A program made the position numbers and the translations under genes. This document shows, piece by piece, positions 44,000-51,956 of a stretch of DNA of 64,000 bases. Each line of letters begins with the position of its first letter. Within the stretch, counting starts at the first letter, position 1. The notes below the pieces were generated by a model, which searched no databases, was not told the DNA's origin, and saw nothing but the letters and a program-made list of their open reading frames with translations. Origin of the DNA: Hydrogenophaga sp. PBL-H3 (GTDB lineage Bacteria; Pseudomonadota; Gammaproteobacteria; Burkholderiales; Burkholderiaceae_C); contig NZ_CP044972.1 in the NCBI RefSeq assembly GCF_010104355.1, positions 2,232,001-2,296,000 of the forward strand, read 5' to 3'.

Positions 44000-44017
44000 C
44001 CGTTTACCGGTAAACGG
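44000..44017. promoter_or_regulatory. Perfect 18-base palindrome, likely HigA operator
   Basis: CCGTTTACCGGTAAACGG is an uninterrupted perfect palindrome 17 bases before the toxin start. A -10-like TATAAA (44018-44023) abuts its right edge and a -35-like TTGCCG (43997-44002) overlaps its left edge, so a bound antitoxin would cover the promoter. Autorepression by HigA is known for the family; binding here is inferred. Confidence 0.7.
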
Positions 44018-44034
44018 TATAAACTGTCGCTTGC

Positions 44035-44313
44035 ATGATCGTTTCCTTCGCTGACCGTGCCACCGCAGATCTGTTTTCCGGCAAGCCCGTGAAGGCGTTT
44101 GCCAACATTCTGTCAGTGGCTCAGCGCAAGTTGCAGCAGCTTGACAGTGCCGTGACGCTGGATGCCTTGAAGGCCCCTCCCGGCAACCGCCTGGAAGGGC
44201 TGAAGGGTGATCGCAAGGGTCAGCACAGTATCGGGATCAACGATCAGTTTCGTCTGTGTTTTGTCTGGGCTGCAGACGGAGTGCGCGATGTGGAAATCGT
44301 GGACTACCACTGA
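44035..44313 (+). CDS. higB: HigB-family (RelE/ParE superfamily) toxin
   Basis: A small basic mRNA interferase-type toxin of 92 residues. It matches the plasmid-maintenance killer family: an N-terminal [17 protein letters not shown] strand-helix, [36 protein letters not shown], and the closing strand [24 protein letters not shown] (key text RLCFVW...VEIVDYH). HigB toxins cleave mRNA on the ribosome. The toxin-before-antitoxin order is typical of higBA. The start is close to the predicted transcription start, so there is almost no leader. Confidence 0.9.
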   Translation: MIVSFADRATADLFSGKPVKAFANILSVAQRKLQQLDSAVTLDALKAPPGNRLEGLKGDRKGQHSIGINDQFRLCFVWAADGVRDVEIVDYH

Positions 44314-44331
44314 GCCTGCAAGGAGTTGGCC

Positions 44332-44643
44332 ATGGCTGTTGTCGCACCCATCAACGGGCTTCGCCCCATCCATCCTGGAGAAATTCTCCGGGAAGACTAT
44401 CTGTTGCCACTCGGCATGAGCGCCAATGCGCTGGCGCACGCCCTGAAGGTGCCGGCTTCGCGCATCAACGACATCGTGCTGGAGCGGCGTGGCGTGACGG
44501 TGGACACCGCCATGCGGCTGGTGCGTTATTTCGGTGGCGATGTGCAAAGCTGGATGAACCTGCAGACTGCGTACGAAGTGAAGGTGGCCCAGAAGGAGTT
44601 GGCGCCACGAATTGCAAAAGAAGTGCTGCCCATGGCCGCCTGA
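44332..44643 (+). CDS. higA: HigA-family antitoxin (XRE-type DNA-binding)
   Basis: A 103-residue antitoxin with the HigA signature [28 protein letters not shown], a helix-turn-helix ([26 protein letters not shown]) and the closing [17 protein letters not shown]. It neutralises HigB and is expected to repress the operon through the palindrome upstream. AAGGAG at 44320-44325 fits ATG 44332; a TTG two codons earlier overlaps this ribosome-binding site and is rejected. It starts 18 bases after the toxin stop. Confidence 0.92.
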   Translation: MAVVAPINGLRPIHPGEILREDYLLPLGMSANALAHALKVPASRINDIVLERRGVTVDTAMRLVRYFGGDVQSWMNLQTAYEVKVAQKELAPRIAKEVLPMAA

Positions 44644-44666
44644 GTCCTCAACCCACGAAAGTCCCC

Positions 44667-45641
44667 ATGGCTGCAAGCAGCTTGCTCTTGTTGATCGACG
44701 ACATCGCCACCATCCTCGACGACGTGGCGGTGATGACCAAGGTGGCGGCCCGTCAGGGCATGGCGGCCGCCGATGACGTGGCCGCCATGACGCAAATGGC
44801 GGCGAAGAAGACGGCGGGTGTGCTCGGCGACGACCTGGCACTCAACGCACAGCAAGTCACCGGCGTGAAGGCCGACCGCGAGTTGCCGGTGGTGTGGGCG
44901 GTGGCCAAGGGTTCGATGATCAACAAGGCCATCCTGGTGCCGGCGGCGCTGCTCATCAGCGTGGTTGCGCCCTGGGCCATCACGCCGCTGCTGATGCTCG
45001 GCGGCCTGTTTCTGTGCTTCGAGGGGGTGGAAAAACTCGTGCACGCTTTTGGCGCACACAAGGCCGAAGACAAGGCCGAACACGCCAAACTGCTGAAGGC
45101 CGTTGCCGACGAAAACGTGGACCTGGTGGCCTTCGAGAAAGAGAAGATCAAGGGCGCCGTGCGCACCGACTTCATCCTCTCCGCCGAGATCATCGTGATC
45201 AGCCTGGGCACCGTGGCCACGGCCAGCATGGGACAGCGCGTGGCCGTGCTCGTGGGCATTTCGTTGCTCATGACCGTGGGCGTGTATGGCCTGGTGGCCG
45301 GCATCGTCAAGCTCGACGATCTGGGCCTGTACCTCAACCGGCAGATCGAAGGCTGGAAACAGGCTATCGGGCGCGGCATTCTGGCCGCAGCGCCCTGGCT
45401 TATGAAAACGCTGTCGGTGGTGGGCACCGCTGCGATGTTCCTGGTGGGTGGCGGCATCCTGGTGCACGGCGTGCCGGCGGTGGGCCATGGCATCGAGGAA
45501 TTTGCTGCTGGCCTGGGCTGGATCGCGCCCGTGGTGACCAACCTGGCCGGCGCGCTGGTGGGGCTGGTGGCTGGTGCGGTGGTGCTGCTGGTGGTGGGGG
45601 TCATCGGCCGCCTGCGGGGCAACAAGCCCAAGCACGTCTGA
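44667..45641 (+). CDS. DUF808 family (YedI-like) inner-membrane protein
   Basis: A 324-residue membrane protein of the DUF808/YedI family, function unknown. The N-terminal [25 protein letters not shown] and [27 protein letters not shown] motifs are characteristic, followed by seven or eight hydrophobic segments. It lies 23 bases after higA but has no visible functional tie to it. ATG 44667 is the first conserved start; the frame itself is open upstream through higBA. Confidence 0.88.
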   Translation: MAASSLLLLIDDIATILDDVAVMTKVAARQGMAAADDVAAMTQMAAKKTAGVLGDDLALNAQQVTGVKADRELPVVWAVAKGSMINKAILVPAALLISVVAPWAITPLLMLGGLFLCFEGVEKLVHAFGAHKAEDKAEHAKLLKAVADENVDLVAFEKEKIKGAVRTDFILSAEIIVISLGTVATASMGQRVAVLVGISLLMTVGVYGLVAGIVKLDDLGLYLNRQIEGWKQAIGRGILAAAPWLMKTLSVVGTAAMFLVGGGILVHGVPAVGHGIEEFAAGLGWIAPVVTNLAGALVGLVAGAVVLLVVGVIGRLRGNKPKHV

Positions 45642-45688
45642 GCCGGGCGTCCCCCGGGATGGGGATGGCACGCACCGGAGTCGCGTCC

Positions 45689-45694
45689 TAGAAT
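45689..45694 (+). promoter_or_regulatory. Candidate -10 element (TAGAAT) for the TIR gene
   Basis: TAGAAT lies 88 bases before ATG 45783 and overlaps an upstream in-frame ATG at 45693. If it is the real -10, that earlier ATG cannot be the start, which supports 45783. Confidence 0.35.
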
Positions 45695-45782
45695 GAGCCG
45701 GTTGGCCCAGGCGCCTTGGCGCTGGCCGGGCCCGACACCGGACACCGCACCGATTTGCGGTGACACCTGGGGTCTTCGCCAC

Positions 45783-47519
45783 ATGGACGGGATCTTCATC
45801 AGCTACCGCAGGGACGATTCGGCTGGCTACGCCGGGCGGCTGTACGACCGGCTGTCGGCCCACTTCGGCGCCGACCAGGTGTTCATGGATGTCGAGGGCA
45901 TCGAGCTTGGCACCGACTTCGTCACCGCCATCGAAAAGGCTGTTGGCTCCTGCAAGGTCCTGATCGTCGTCATCGGGGACGAGTGGCTGAGCACCGCCGA
46001 TGCAGCGGGCCGCCGACGGCTGGACGACCCCCAGGATTTCGTGCGCCTGGAGACCCGTGTGGCGCTGGATCGCGAAATCCGGGTCGTGCCGGTGCTCGTG
46101 GGCGGCGCGCTCATGCCGCGTGCCGAAGAGCTGCCCGAGGAACTCAAATCACTGGCCCGTCGCCAGGCCATCGAGATCAGCCACAAGCAATGGGAGGCGT
46201 CCACGCGCGAACTGATTCGTGCACTCAACACCATGCTGGGTCAGCGGCCTGATGCCGGGATCACCGTCCTTGGAGAGGTGCCCGAGGCGCACCTCGTGAC
46301 CAGCTCGCCCGATACAGCGGCAGTGGACCCCAGGAAGCCCTGGCCCGGCAGGCGGTGGATATGGGCGGGTGTGGGCGCAGGCGTGCTCGGGCTGGTGCTC
46401 TGGGCGGGCTGGCGCGGCACTCCCGAGCCGGCCACGGCGGTGGGTTCGCCCCCCATCCTCACGGCCAAGGCACCCCGCACCGACCAGCCGGCGGCGGCGG
46501 CCACTGCGCCCGCTGTGCCCGCTGTGCCCGCCCGAGCGGATCCCCCGGTGGCCGTGGCCGCAGCACCCACCGTGGCACCACCGGCATCGCCGGCCGCTGT
46601 GGCTGCGCCCTCACCGCCGGCACCGCTCGCACCGTCACCACCCGTGATCCGCCTGTTCCAGAGCCAGGCCGATCCCGCGGGCGCGAAGCTGTGCTATTCG
46701 GTGGCCCAGGCCGAGAGCCTCACCCTCATGCCGCAACCGGGTGCGCTGGCCAAACCGGTCAAGGATTGTGTGACGGTGGCCGTCACCGAGCCGACCACCT
46801 TCACGCTCACCGCGCGCAACGCCACAGGCTCGGCCACCAGAACCCTGTCGGTTCGCCCGCGTCCAGCGGTGGCGCCAGTGCCAGTGCCAGCGCCGGTGGC
46901 TGTTGCGCCCGTACCCGCGCCCGCGCCAGAGGTGGCGCGCCCGGTGGACGGTGCCTTGCCCCGGCCCGGCGAAAGCTGGACCTACCGCACCAGTGGCAAA
47001 TGGCCCACCAGCCCGCGCCGCGACATCGTGATCTCGGTGCAATCGGTGCGCGATGGACTGGTGACGGATGTGCTGCGCGCTGACGCTGACACGCGCATCA
47101 CCGGCGACTCGCGCCGCGCCGTGGGTGGGCGGCCCGGATTCCTCAAGTGGGATCAGATCGGTCTGGAATACAGCCCCTACCTCGGCGCATTCCGTGACCT
47201 GAGCAGCCTGGGCCCCCTGAGCGATTTCGCCACCCCGGACGTGGACACCTGGGGCCAGTGGTATTCGCAAGCCAAGGTGCTGGGGCGCGAAACCGTGAAC
47301 GTGCCGGGTGGCAGCTTCGACGCCTTCAAGGTCGAGGTGTGGAGCAGCCGCAACGCCACCGGTGGCGCCACCCGGGCCATGATCGAACCGGTGCGCATCC
47401 ACTACCTGATCTGGTACGCGCCATCGGCCAAGCGGTACGTGAAGATGCAGCGCCGCGTGATCAGCGCGTCCGGCGCGGAAAACGAAAAAGACGTGTTCGA
47501 GCTGGTGGCGCATCGCTGA
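45783..47519 (+). CDS. TIR domain protein with transmembrane helix and periplasmic domains
   Basis: A 578-residue membrane-anchored TIR protein. Residues 1-150 are a TIR domain: GIFISYRRDDSAGYAGRLYD, VFMDVEGIELGTDF, then DDPQDFVRLETRVAL, where the glutamate matches the position of the catalytic Glu in NAD-cleaving bacterial TIRs. A single membrane helix lies at about 191-210 (WIWAGVGAGVLGLVLWAGW), followed by an Ala/Pro-rich linker, an Ig-like domain (about 285-357, with PTTFTLTARNATGSATRTLSV) and a C-terminal beta-rich domain (about 393-578, GESWTYRT...VPGGSFDAFKVEVW...WYAPSAKRYVKMQRRV). The expected topology is cytoplasmic TIR with a periplasmic sensor. Function unproven: immune-type NADase or signalling scaffold are both possible. 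Confidence 0.85.
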   Translation: MDGIFISYRRDDSAGYAGRLYDRLSAHFGADQVFMDVEGIELGTDFVTAIEKAVGSCKVLIVVIGDEWLSTADAAGRRRLDDPQDFVRLETRVALDREIRVVPVLVGGALMPRAEELPEELKSLARRQAIEISHKQWEASTRELIRALNTMLGQRPDAGITVLGEVPEAHLVTSSPDTAAVDPRKPWPGRRWIWAGVGAGVLGLVLWAGWRGTPEPATAVGSPPILTAKAPRTDQPAAAATAPAVPAVPARADPPVAVAAAPTVAPPASPAAVAAPSPPAPLAPSPPVIRLFQSQADPAGAKLCYSVAQAESLTLMPQPGALAKPVKDCVTVAVTEPTTFTLTARNATGSATRTLSVRPRPAVAPVPVPAPVAVAPVPAPAPEVARPVDGALPRPGESWTYRTSGKWPTSPRRDIVISVQSVRDGLVTDVLRADADTRITGDSRRAVGGRPGFLKWDQIGLEYSPYLGAFRDLSSLGPLSDFATPDVDTWGQWYSQAKVLGRETVNVPGGSFDAFKVEVWSSRNATGGATRAMIEPVRIHYLIWYAPSAKRYVKMQRRVISASGAENEKDVFELVAHR

Positions 47520-47530
47520 ACCGGCCCCGC

Positions 47531-47544
47531 TTGACTTGCATCAA
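47531..47544 (+). promoter_or_regulatory. FNR/ANR/DNR-type box for the hemerythrin gene
   Basis: TTGACTTGCATCAA matches the FNR consensus TTGAT-N4-ATCAA with one mismatch. A -10-like TAGACT (47566-47571) lies downstream; a start near 47578 puts the box centre at about -41, the class II activator position. No -35 hexamer is needed there. Confidence 0.6.
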
Positions 47545-47617
47545 TGCGCAGGGCCGTGGCCTGCCTAGACTGCTTGCATGCGCCGGGCGTTCGTCCGGCG
47601 GCCCGCCAGGAGACACC

Positions 47618-48163
47618 ATGCCCACCCCAGCCCACCCGGGTCATGACGAGCAAGCGCCGCTGACCACCTTCACCGACTGCCATGTCGGCATCCTCAAACG
47701 CCTCCAGTCGCTTGACGGACTGCCAGCCCTGCTGGAGCCGGTAGCGCAGGCCCGCCAGATCGCTTCGGACTCGCTGGCGTTTTTCCGGGAGGCCATCTTT
47801 GAACACCACCTTGACGAGGAGCGTGACCTGTTTCCGGCGGTGCTCGCCAGCGCCCAGCCCGGCGTGGAACACGAACGCGTGCAGGGCATGACCGAGCGGC
47901 TCACCCGAGAGCACCGCGCCATCGAGACACTCTGGAAAGGCCTGGAAAAAGCACTCAAGCGCGTGGGCAAGGGCCAGGACGCCGACCTCGACGTGGACGA
48001 ACTGCACCAGCTGGTGACCGCCTACGCCGCGCACGCCGCCTTCGAGGAAAAGGAATTCCTGCCGCTGTCCGAGACCATCCTGAGCCGCAACAGCAACCAC
48101 ATGGCCGCGTTGGGTCTCTCGCTGCACATCAGGCACGCGCGCAAACCACTCGCCTACATCTGA
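47618..48163 (+). CDS. Hemerythrin-like (HHE) domain protein
   Basis: A 181-residue helical protein with a hemerythrin-type di-iron site: CHVGILKRLQSL, FEHHLDEERDLFPAV, LTREHRAIETLW and AAHAAFEEKEFLPL supply His and Glu ligands in the expected spacing. Such proteins bind O2, NO or iron, or aid iron-sulfur repair. ATG 47618 follows AGGAGA. The FNR-type box upstream implies induction under low oxygen or NO. Whether it stores O2 or senses NO cannot be told from sequence. Confidence 0.88.
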   Translation: MPTPAHPGHDEQAPLTTFTDCHVGILKRLQSLDGLPALLEPVAQARQIASDSLAFFREAIFEHHLDEERDLFPAVLASAQPGVEHERVQGMTERLTREHRAIETLWKGLEKALKRVGKGQDADLDVDELHQLVTAYAAHAAFEEKEFLPLSETILSRNSNHMAALGLSLHIRHARKPLAYI

Positions 48164-48187
48164 CGACCTGGTGAGCGCAGGGCAGAA

Positions 48188-48212
48188 TCCGGTGGATTTG
48201 AACCCCACCGGA
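48188..48212 (+). promoter_or_regulatory. Inverted repeat before the alpha/beta hydrolase
   Basis: TCCGGTGG (48188-48195) and CCACCGGA (48205-48212) form a perfect 8-base inverted repeat with a 9-base loop. The right arm covers part of the GGAGA ribosome-binding site (48210-48214); a CAGAAT -10-like element (48183-48188) touches the left arm. It could be an operator or an RNA hairpin masking the ribosome-binding site. Confidence 0.4.
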
Positions 48213-48220
48213 GATCGCTC

Positions 48221-48976
48221 TTGAACACAGCCGCCGACCCCACGAAGACCTCCATCGTGCTCGTGCACGGCGCCTGGCATGGAGCCTGGTGCTGGAGCAG
48301 GGTGCTGCCGCTGCTGCGAAGTGCGGGGGTGGACAGTCACGCCGTCACGCTCACCGGCGTGGGTGAACGTGCCCACCTGATGTCGCCCGGCATCGATCTG
48401 CACACCCACATCCAGGACGTGATCGGATTGATTGAAGCCGAAGAGTTGCAGCGCGTGGTGCTGGTGGGCCACAGCTATGCGGGCATGGTGATCACCGGTG
48501 TTGCCGACCGGCTGCAGCGGGAGCGGCCCGGCCTGCTGACGCACCTGGTGTACCTTGATGCCGCGCTGCCGTACCCCGGTGACAGCTGGAGCAGCCACCA
48601 CTCAGCCGAGACACGGCAGGCTCGCATCGATGCATCGAAACCCAGCGGCGGCCTGAGCTTCCCCCCGCCCGACGCCACCTTGTTTGGCCTGAGCGGCGCT
48701 GACCGCGACTGGGTCAACCGGCGCCAGACGCCACAGCCCTTTCGGCTGTACTTGCAGCCGCTTGACTTTGATGCCGAGCGGGTGGATGCACTGGCGCGCA
48801 CCTTCATCGACTGCACGCAGCCCGCGCTGGCCACCATTGCACCGTCGCGCGCCAGGGTGCGCAGCGAGCCGGGCTGGAACGTGGTGGAGATGGCCACCGG
48901 CCACGACCCCATGGTCAGCGAGCCTGCAGCGCTCAGCCAGATCCTGCGGGACATCCAGCGCCAGGCCAGCACCTGA
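48221..48976 (+). CDS. Alpha/beta hydrolase (plant-esterase-like)
   Basis: A 251-residue alpha/beta hydrolase fold enzyme. FVLVHGAWHGAWCWSR-like oxyanion text opens it (seen as IVLVHGAWHGAWCWSRV), the nucleophile elbow is GHSYAG near residue 88, and the catalytic histidine is in MATGHDPM near residue 228. It resembles the salicylate esterase/hydroxynitrile lyase branch common in soil bacteria; the substrate is unknown. TTG 48221, six bases after GGAGA, is the best start. It ends before a bidirectional terminator shared with ppiC. Confidence 0.85.
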   Translation: MNTAADPTKTSIVLVHGAWHGAWCWSRVLPLLRSAGVDSHAVTLTGVGERAHLMSPGIDLHTHIQDVIGLIEAEELQRVVLVGHSYAGMVITGVADRLQRERPGLLTHLVYLDAALPYPGDSWSSHHSAETRQARIDASKPSGGLSFPPPDATLFGLSGADRDWVNRRQTPQPFRLYLQPLDFDAERVDALARTFIDCTQPALATIAPSRARVRSEPGWNVVEMATGHDPMVSEPAALSQILRDIQRQAST

Positions 48977-49086
48977 GGCATCCATGACGTGGCGCCTGGA
49001 CCGCATCTGCCAGAACTTCGCTCGCCCCATCATCCAAGACTTTCATCTCCGCCTGCTTTGGCTGGGGAGTCGGCTGAACCGAAATG

Positions 49087-49113
49087 AAAAAAGCGCGGAA
49101 ATCCGCGCTTTTT
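49087..49113. terminator. Bidirectional intrinsic terminator
   Basis: GCGCGGA and TCCGCGC (49093-49108) form a perfect 7-base-pair stem around AA, flanked by A6 on the left and T5 on the right, so it can end both the hydrolase transcript and the convergent PPIase transcript. Confidence 0.9.
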
Positions 49114-49134
49114 CAGGGAGCCGCAGGGCTCGTG

Positions 49135-49914
49135 TTATTCGATTTTGGCCTTCTCGCGCAAGCCCTTCTGGAACTCGGTGAGTTTTTGCTGCTGCATCTG
49201 CTGCGCGATCTGCGGCTTGATGTCTTCGATCTTGGGCAATTCAGCCTGGCGGATGTCGTCCACGCGGATGATGTGCCAGCCGAACTGCGTCTTCACCGGC
49301 ACCTGCGTGGTCTGGCCCTTTTCAAGCTTGACCATGGCCTCGGAGAACTCGGGCACGTAGCTGGCGGCAGCAGCCCAGTCCAGGTCGCCCCCGTTGGCGC
49401 CGGAGCCTGGGTCCTTGGACTGCTTCTTGGCGATGTCCTCGAACTTGGCCTTGCCCTTGAGCGAAGCAATGATGGCCTTGGCTTCTTCTTCCTTCTCCAC
49501 CAGGATGTGGCGGGCGCGGTATTCCTTGCCACCGTTGGCCACTACAAACTTGTCGTACTCGGCTTTGATCTCGGCGTCCGTCACCGGGTTCTTGGCCTGG
49601 AAGTCGGCAAACAGCGCGCGGATCATGATGGTCTGGCGGGCCAGTTCAAGCTGGTTCTTGAACTCGTCCGTGGCGCCAACGCCGCGCTTCTGCGCTTCCT
49701 GCATGAAGATTTCGCGCAGGACCACTTCTTCCTTGAGCTGGGCTCGCACAGCGTCGTCCACCGGGCGACCCGAGGCCGCGAGCTGCTGCGCCAGCACCTC
49801 CAGGCGAGCGGTGGGAACGGCCTTGCCGTTGACGATGGCCACGTTCTGGGCAGAAGCGCTGAAGGCTGCGGCAGCAAGCACGGCCACGGTCAGGGCTGAG
49901 CGGGAAAATTTCAT
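49135..49914 (-). CDS. Periplasmic parvulin-type peptidyl-prolyl isomerase
   Basis: A folding helper of the PpiC/SurA-like class, 259 residues with a signal peptide (SALTVAVLAAAAFSASAQ). An N-terminal chaperone-type helical region precedes a parvulin domain: YRARHILVEKEEEAKAIIASL, FEDIAKKQSKDPGSGANGGDL and FSEAMVKLEKGQTTQVPVKTQFGWHIIRVDD (key GWHIIRVDD). It probably assists outer-membrane or periplasmic protein folding. bolA and yciB lie upstream on the same strand, 95 bases away, an order common in this group. Confidence 0.92.
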   Translation of the reverse strand: MKFSRSALTVAVLAAAAFSASAQNVAIVNGKAVPTARLEVLAQQLAASGRPVDDAVRAQLKEEVVLREIFMQEAQKRGVGATDEFKNQLELARQTIMIRALFADFQAKNPVTDAEIKAEYDKFVVANGGKEYRARHILVEKEEEAKAIIASLKGKAKFEDIAKKQSKDPGSGANGGDLDWAAAASYVPEFSEAMVKLEKGQTTQVPVKTQFGWHIIRVDDIRQAELPKIEDIKPQIAQQMQQQKLTEFQKGLREKAKIE

Positions 49915-50009
49915 GGTGTTCCTCGGGTTTGAAAAGGGGTTGGAGCTGCGGGTGCCGGTTGGGTTCAGCAGACTCGTGTCAGAACGTGATGGCAGGCCGG
50001 CAAGCCGCT

Positions 50010-50285
50010 TCAGGCCTTGATTTCGATGGCCAACGCGTGCAGTCCCGCGTCGGTGAATTTTTGCAGCGCATCATACACAAGGCGGTGCCTGGCGACCCGG
50101 CTCAGACCCTGGAACCCGGGTGCCGCGATGCGCACCCGGAAGTGGGTGCCGAAGCCCAGTCCGTTGGACCCCGAATGCCCGGCGTGAGCGGCGCTTTCGT
50201 CGATCACTTCCAGTTCGGTGGGGACCAGCGCGGCGCGCAGTTGCGCGTCGATGGCGGCGGCGGTCGGTGTCACGGCTTCGCTCAT
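50010..50285 (-). CDS. bolA: BolA family protein
   Basis: A 91-residue BolA-fold protein. Family members work with monothiol glutaredoxins in iron-sulfur trafficking or act as stress regulators. The class II KH-like fold is seen with [13 protein letters not shown] at the start of the domain and [20 protein letters not shown] toward the end; the conserved histidine lies in this latter stretch. It overlaps yciB by four bases, so both are co-translated. Confidence 0.92.
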   Translation of the reverse strand: MSEAVTPTAAAIDAQLRAALVPTELEVIDESAAHAGHSGSNGLGFGTHFRVRIAAPGFQGLSRVARHRLVYDALQKFTDAGLHALAIEIKA

Positions 50286-50824
50286 GACTTCTCCACCGGG
50301 TCGTCCTTGAGGAAGCGAGAGATGTACAGCCCTTGCCCGACGATGAAGATCACCGGAAACACGTAGCCCCAGAGCTTGAAGTTGACCCAGTCCTCGGTGG
50401 AGTAGTAGGCCGCCACATAGGCGTTGATGGCCGCCATGAACACGAAGTAAGCGGCCCAGGCCACGGTGAGTTTGGCCCACACCGCGTCGGGCAGGCTGAG
50501 CTGGCTGCCCAGCAGCAGTTTCAGGAAGTTTTTCTTCCAGACCCAGAGCGCGGCCGCCAGCACGATGGCCATGCTCGCGTACAGCACGGTTGGTTTCCAC
50601 TTGATGAAGCGCTCATCCTGCAGGAAGAGGGTGAGGGCGCCGAACACCAGAATGAGCACCAGCGTCACCTTCTGCAGTGTCTGCAGCTTGCGGTCGATGG
50701 CGTAGATGATGCCGGTCTGCACCAGTGTGGCCGCCATGAGGACGGCGGTGGCGGTGTAGATGTCGGCCATTTTGTAGGCCGCCACGAACAGGGCGATGGG
50801 AAAGAAGTCGATGAGGAAACGCAT
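50282..50824 (-). CDS. yciB: Inner-membrane septation protein YciB (IspZ)
   Basis: A 180-residue membrane protein with five helices, beginning with the family motif [18 protein letters not shown] and containing [19 protein letters not shown] and [20 protein letters not shown]. YciB family members affect envelope synthesis and septation (named after Shigella ispA/ispZ). ATG 50824 gives the standard N-terminus; the frame opens earlier at 50983. Confidence 0.93.
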   Translation of the reverse strand: MRFLIDFFPIALFVAAYKMADIYTATAVLMAATLVQTGIIYAIDRKLQTLQKVTLVLILVFGALTLFLQDERFIKWKPTVLYASMAIVLAAALWVWKKNFLKLLLGSQLSLPDAVWAKLTVAWAAYFVFMAAINAYVAAYYSTEDWVNFKLWGYVFPVIFIVGQGLYISRFLKDDPVEKS

Positions 50825-50948
50825 CGCTGGATTATCCCCTTTGCTCTGCGGCCTTCGTTGAGCGAGGTCAAGCGCCCGGAACTCGTGGCCACCCGGCGGC
50901 TCCATTGGTTGGGTCTGTCCACCTTCGGCTTCAAGGAGTTCACGCAAC

Positions 50949-51908
50949 ATGTCCCCCCAGGAACAACAATCGATCCTCACCATTGCCTTGCTTGCGGGCT
51001 TTGCTGACGGTCACAAGGACGACACGGAGCGCGAGGCGATCCGGCGCATGGCCGAGTCGCTCACGCGGGAAGACGTGGGCGTGAGACTGGCTGGCCTGTA
51101 TCAGGATGTGCTGCTCAAACGCGTGTCGCTGGCCGATGCCGCCGCCAGCCTGCAAGACGCCGGGCAGCGCCAGCTGGCCTACGAGATGGCCGTGTGCGTC
51201 TGCGATGCCGATGGCCGGCAGAGCGACGCCGAGCGGGCGTTTCTGGCGGACCTGAAGACACGCCTGAAGCTGGACCCGTCTCAGGCCGCTGCGTTCGAGC
51301 GCGAGGCAGATGCCCTCGTGGATGCGGCGGAGCAGGCCGCTCCGGTCGCGGTGCCCGCAGCAGCTGCCGCTGCGGTGGTTTCAGCTTCCGTGGCGCCCGG
51401 GGTCGACCTGGACAAATCCATCCTGAATTACGCGCTGATCAACGGTGCGCTGGAGTTGTTGCCGCAGTCCTGGGCCTCGATGGCCATCATTCCCCTGCAG
51501 GTGAAGATGGTCTATGCCATCGGCAAGGCACACGGCGTGGAGCTGGACCAGGGCCACATCCGCGAGTTCATCGCGGCGGTGGGCGTGGGCCTGACCTCGC
51601 AGTACCTGGAGCAGTTCGGGCGCAAGTTGCTGGGCGGTTTGCTGGGCAAGGTCGCGGGCCGTGCCATCGGTGGCCTGGGTGGTGCCGCCACGGGCGTGGC
51701 GTTTTCGTTTGCCACCACCTACGCGCTCGGGCAGGTGGCCAAACGCTATTACGCAGGCGGGCGGGTCATGAGCACCGCTCTGCTGCAGGAAACCTTTCAG
51801 AGCCTGCTGGGCCCAGCCAAGCAGATGCAGGCACAGTACCTGCCGCAGATCCAGCAGAAGGCCGCCACGCTGGACGCCGGGCAGATCATGAAACTGGTGA
51901 AGGGGTAA
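50949..51908 (+). CDS. TerB-like domain protein with hydrophobic DUF697-like half
   Basis: A 319-residue two-part protein. Residues about 1-130 are TerB-like: helical, acidic, with [21 protein letters not shown] and [20 protein letters not shown] motifs that match metal-binding loops in TerB. After an Ala/Val-rich linker, residues about 155-290 resemble DUF697/YcjF-type membrane-associated domains ([59 protein letters not shown] as one glycine-rich helix pair). Function unknown, perhaps metal or envelope stress. AAGGAG precedes ATG 50949. Confidence 0.78.
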   Translation: MSPQEQQSILTIALLAGFADGHKDDTEREAIRRMAESLTREDVGVRLAGLYQDVLLKRVSLADAAASLQDAGQRQLAYEMAVCVCDADGRQSDAERAFLADLKTRLKLDPSQAAAFEREADALVDAAEQAAPVAVPAAAAAAVVSASVAPGVDLDKSILNYALINGALELLPQSWASMAIIPLQVKMVYAIGKAHGVELDQGHIREFIAAVGVGLTSQYLEQFGRKLLGGLLGKVAGRAIGGLGGAATGVAFSFATTYALGQVAKRYYAGGRVMSTALLQETFQSLLGPAKQMQAQYLPQIQQKAATLDAGQIMKLVKG

Positions 51909-51956
51909 CCCCGCGCACCCTGCGGCCCTGCAAAGCCGGTTCCGCGGGAGCTCTGG

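Noticed and set aside
44332..45641. DUF808 gene as part of the toxin-antitoxin or TIR system
   Set aside because: Proximity is the only evidence; DUF808/YedI proteins are common and found without such neighbours.
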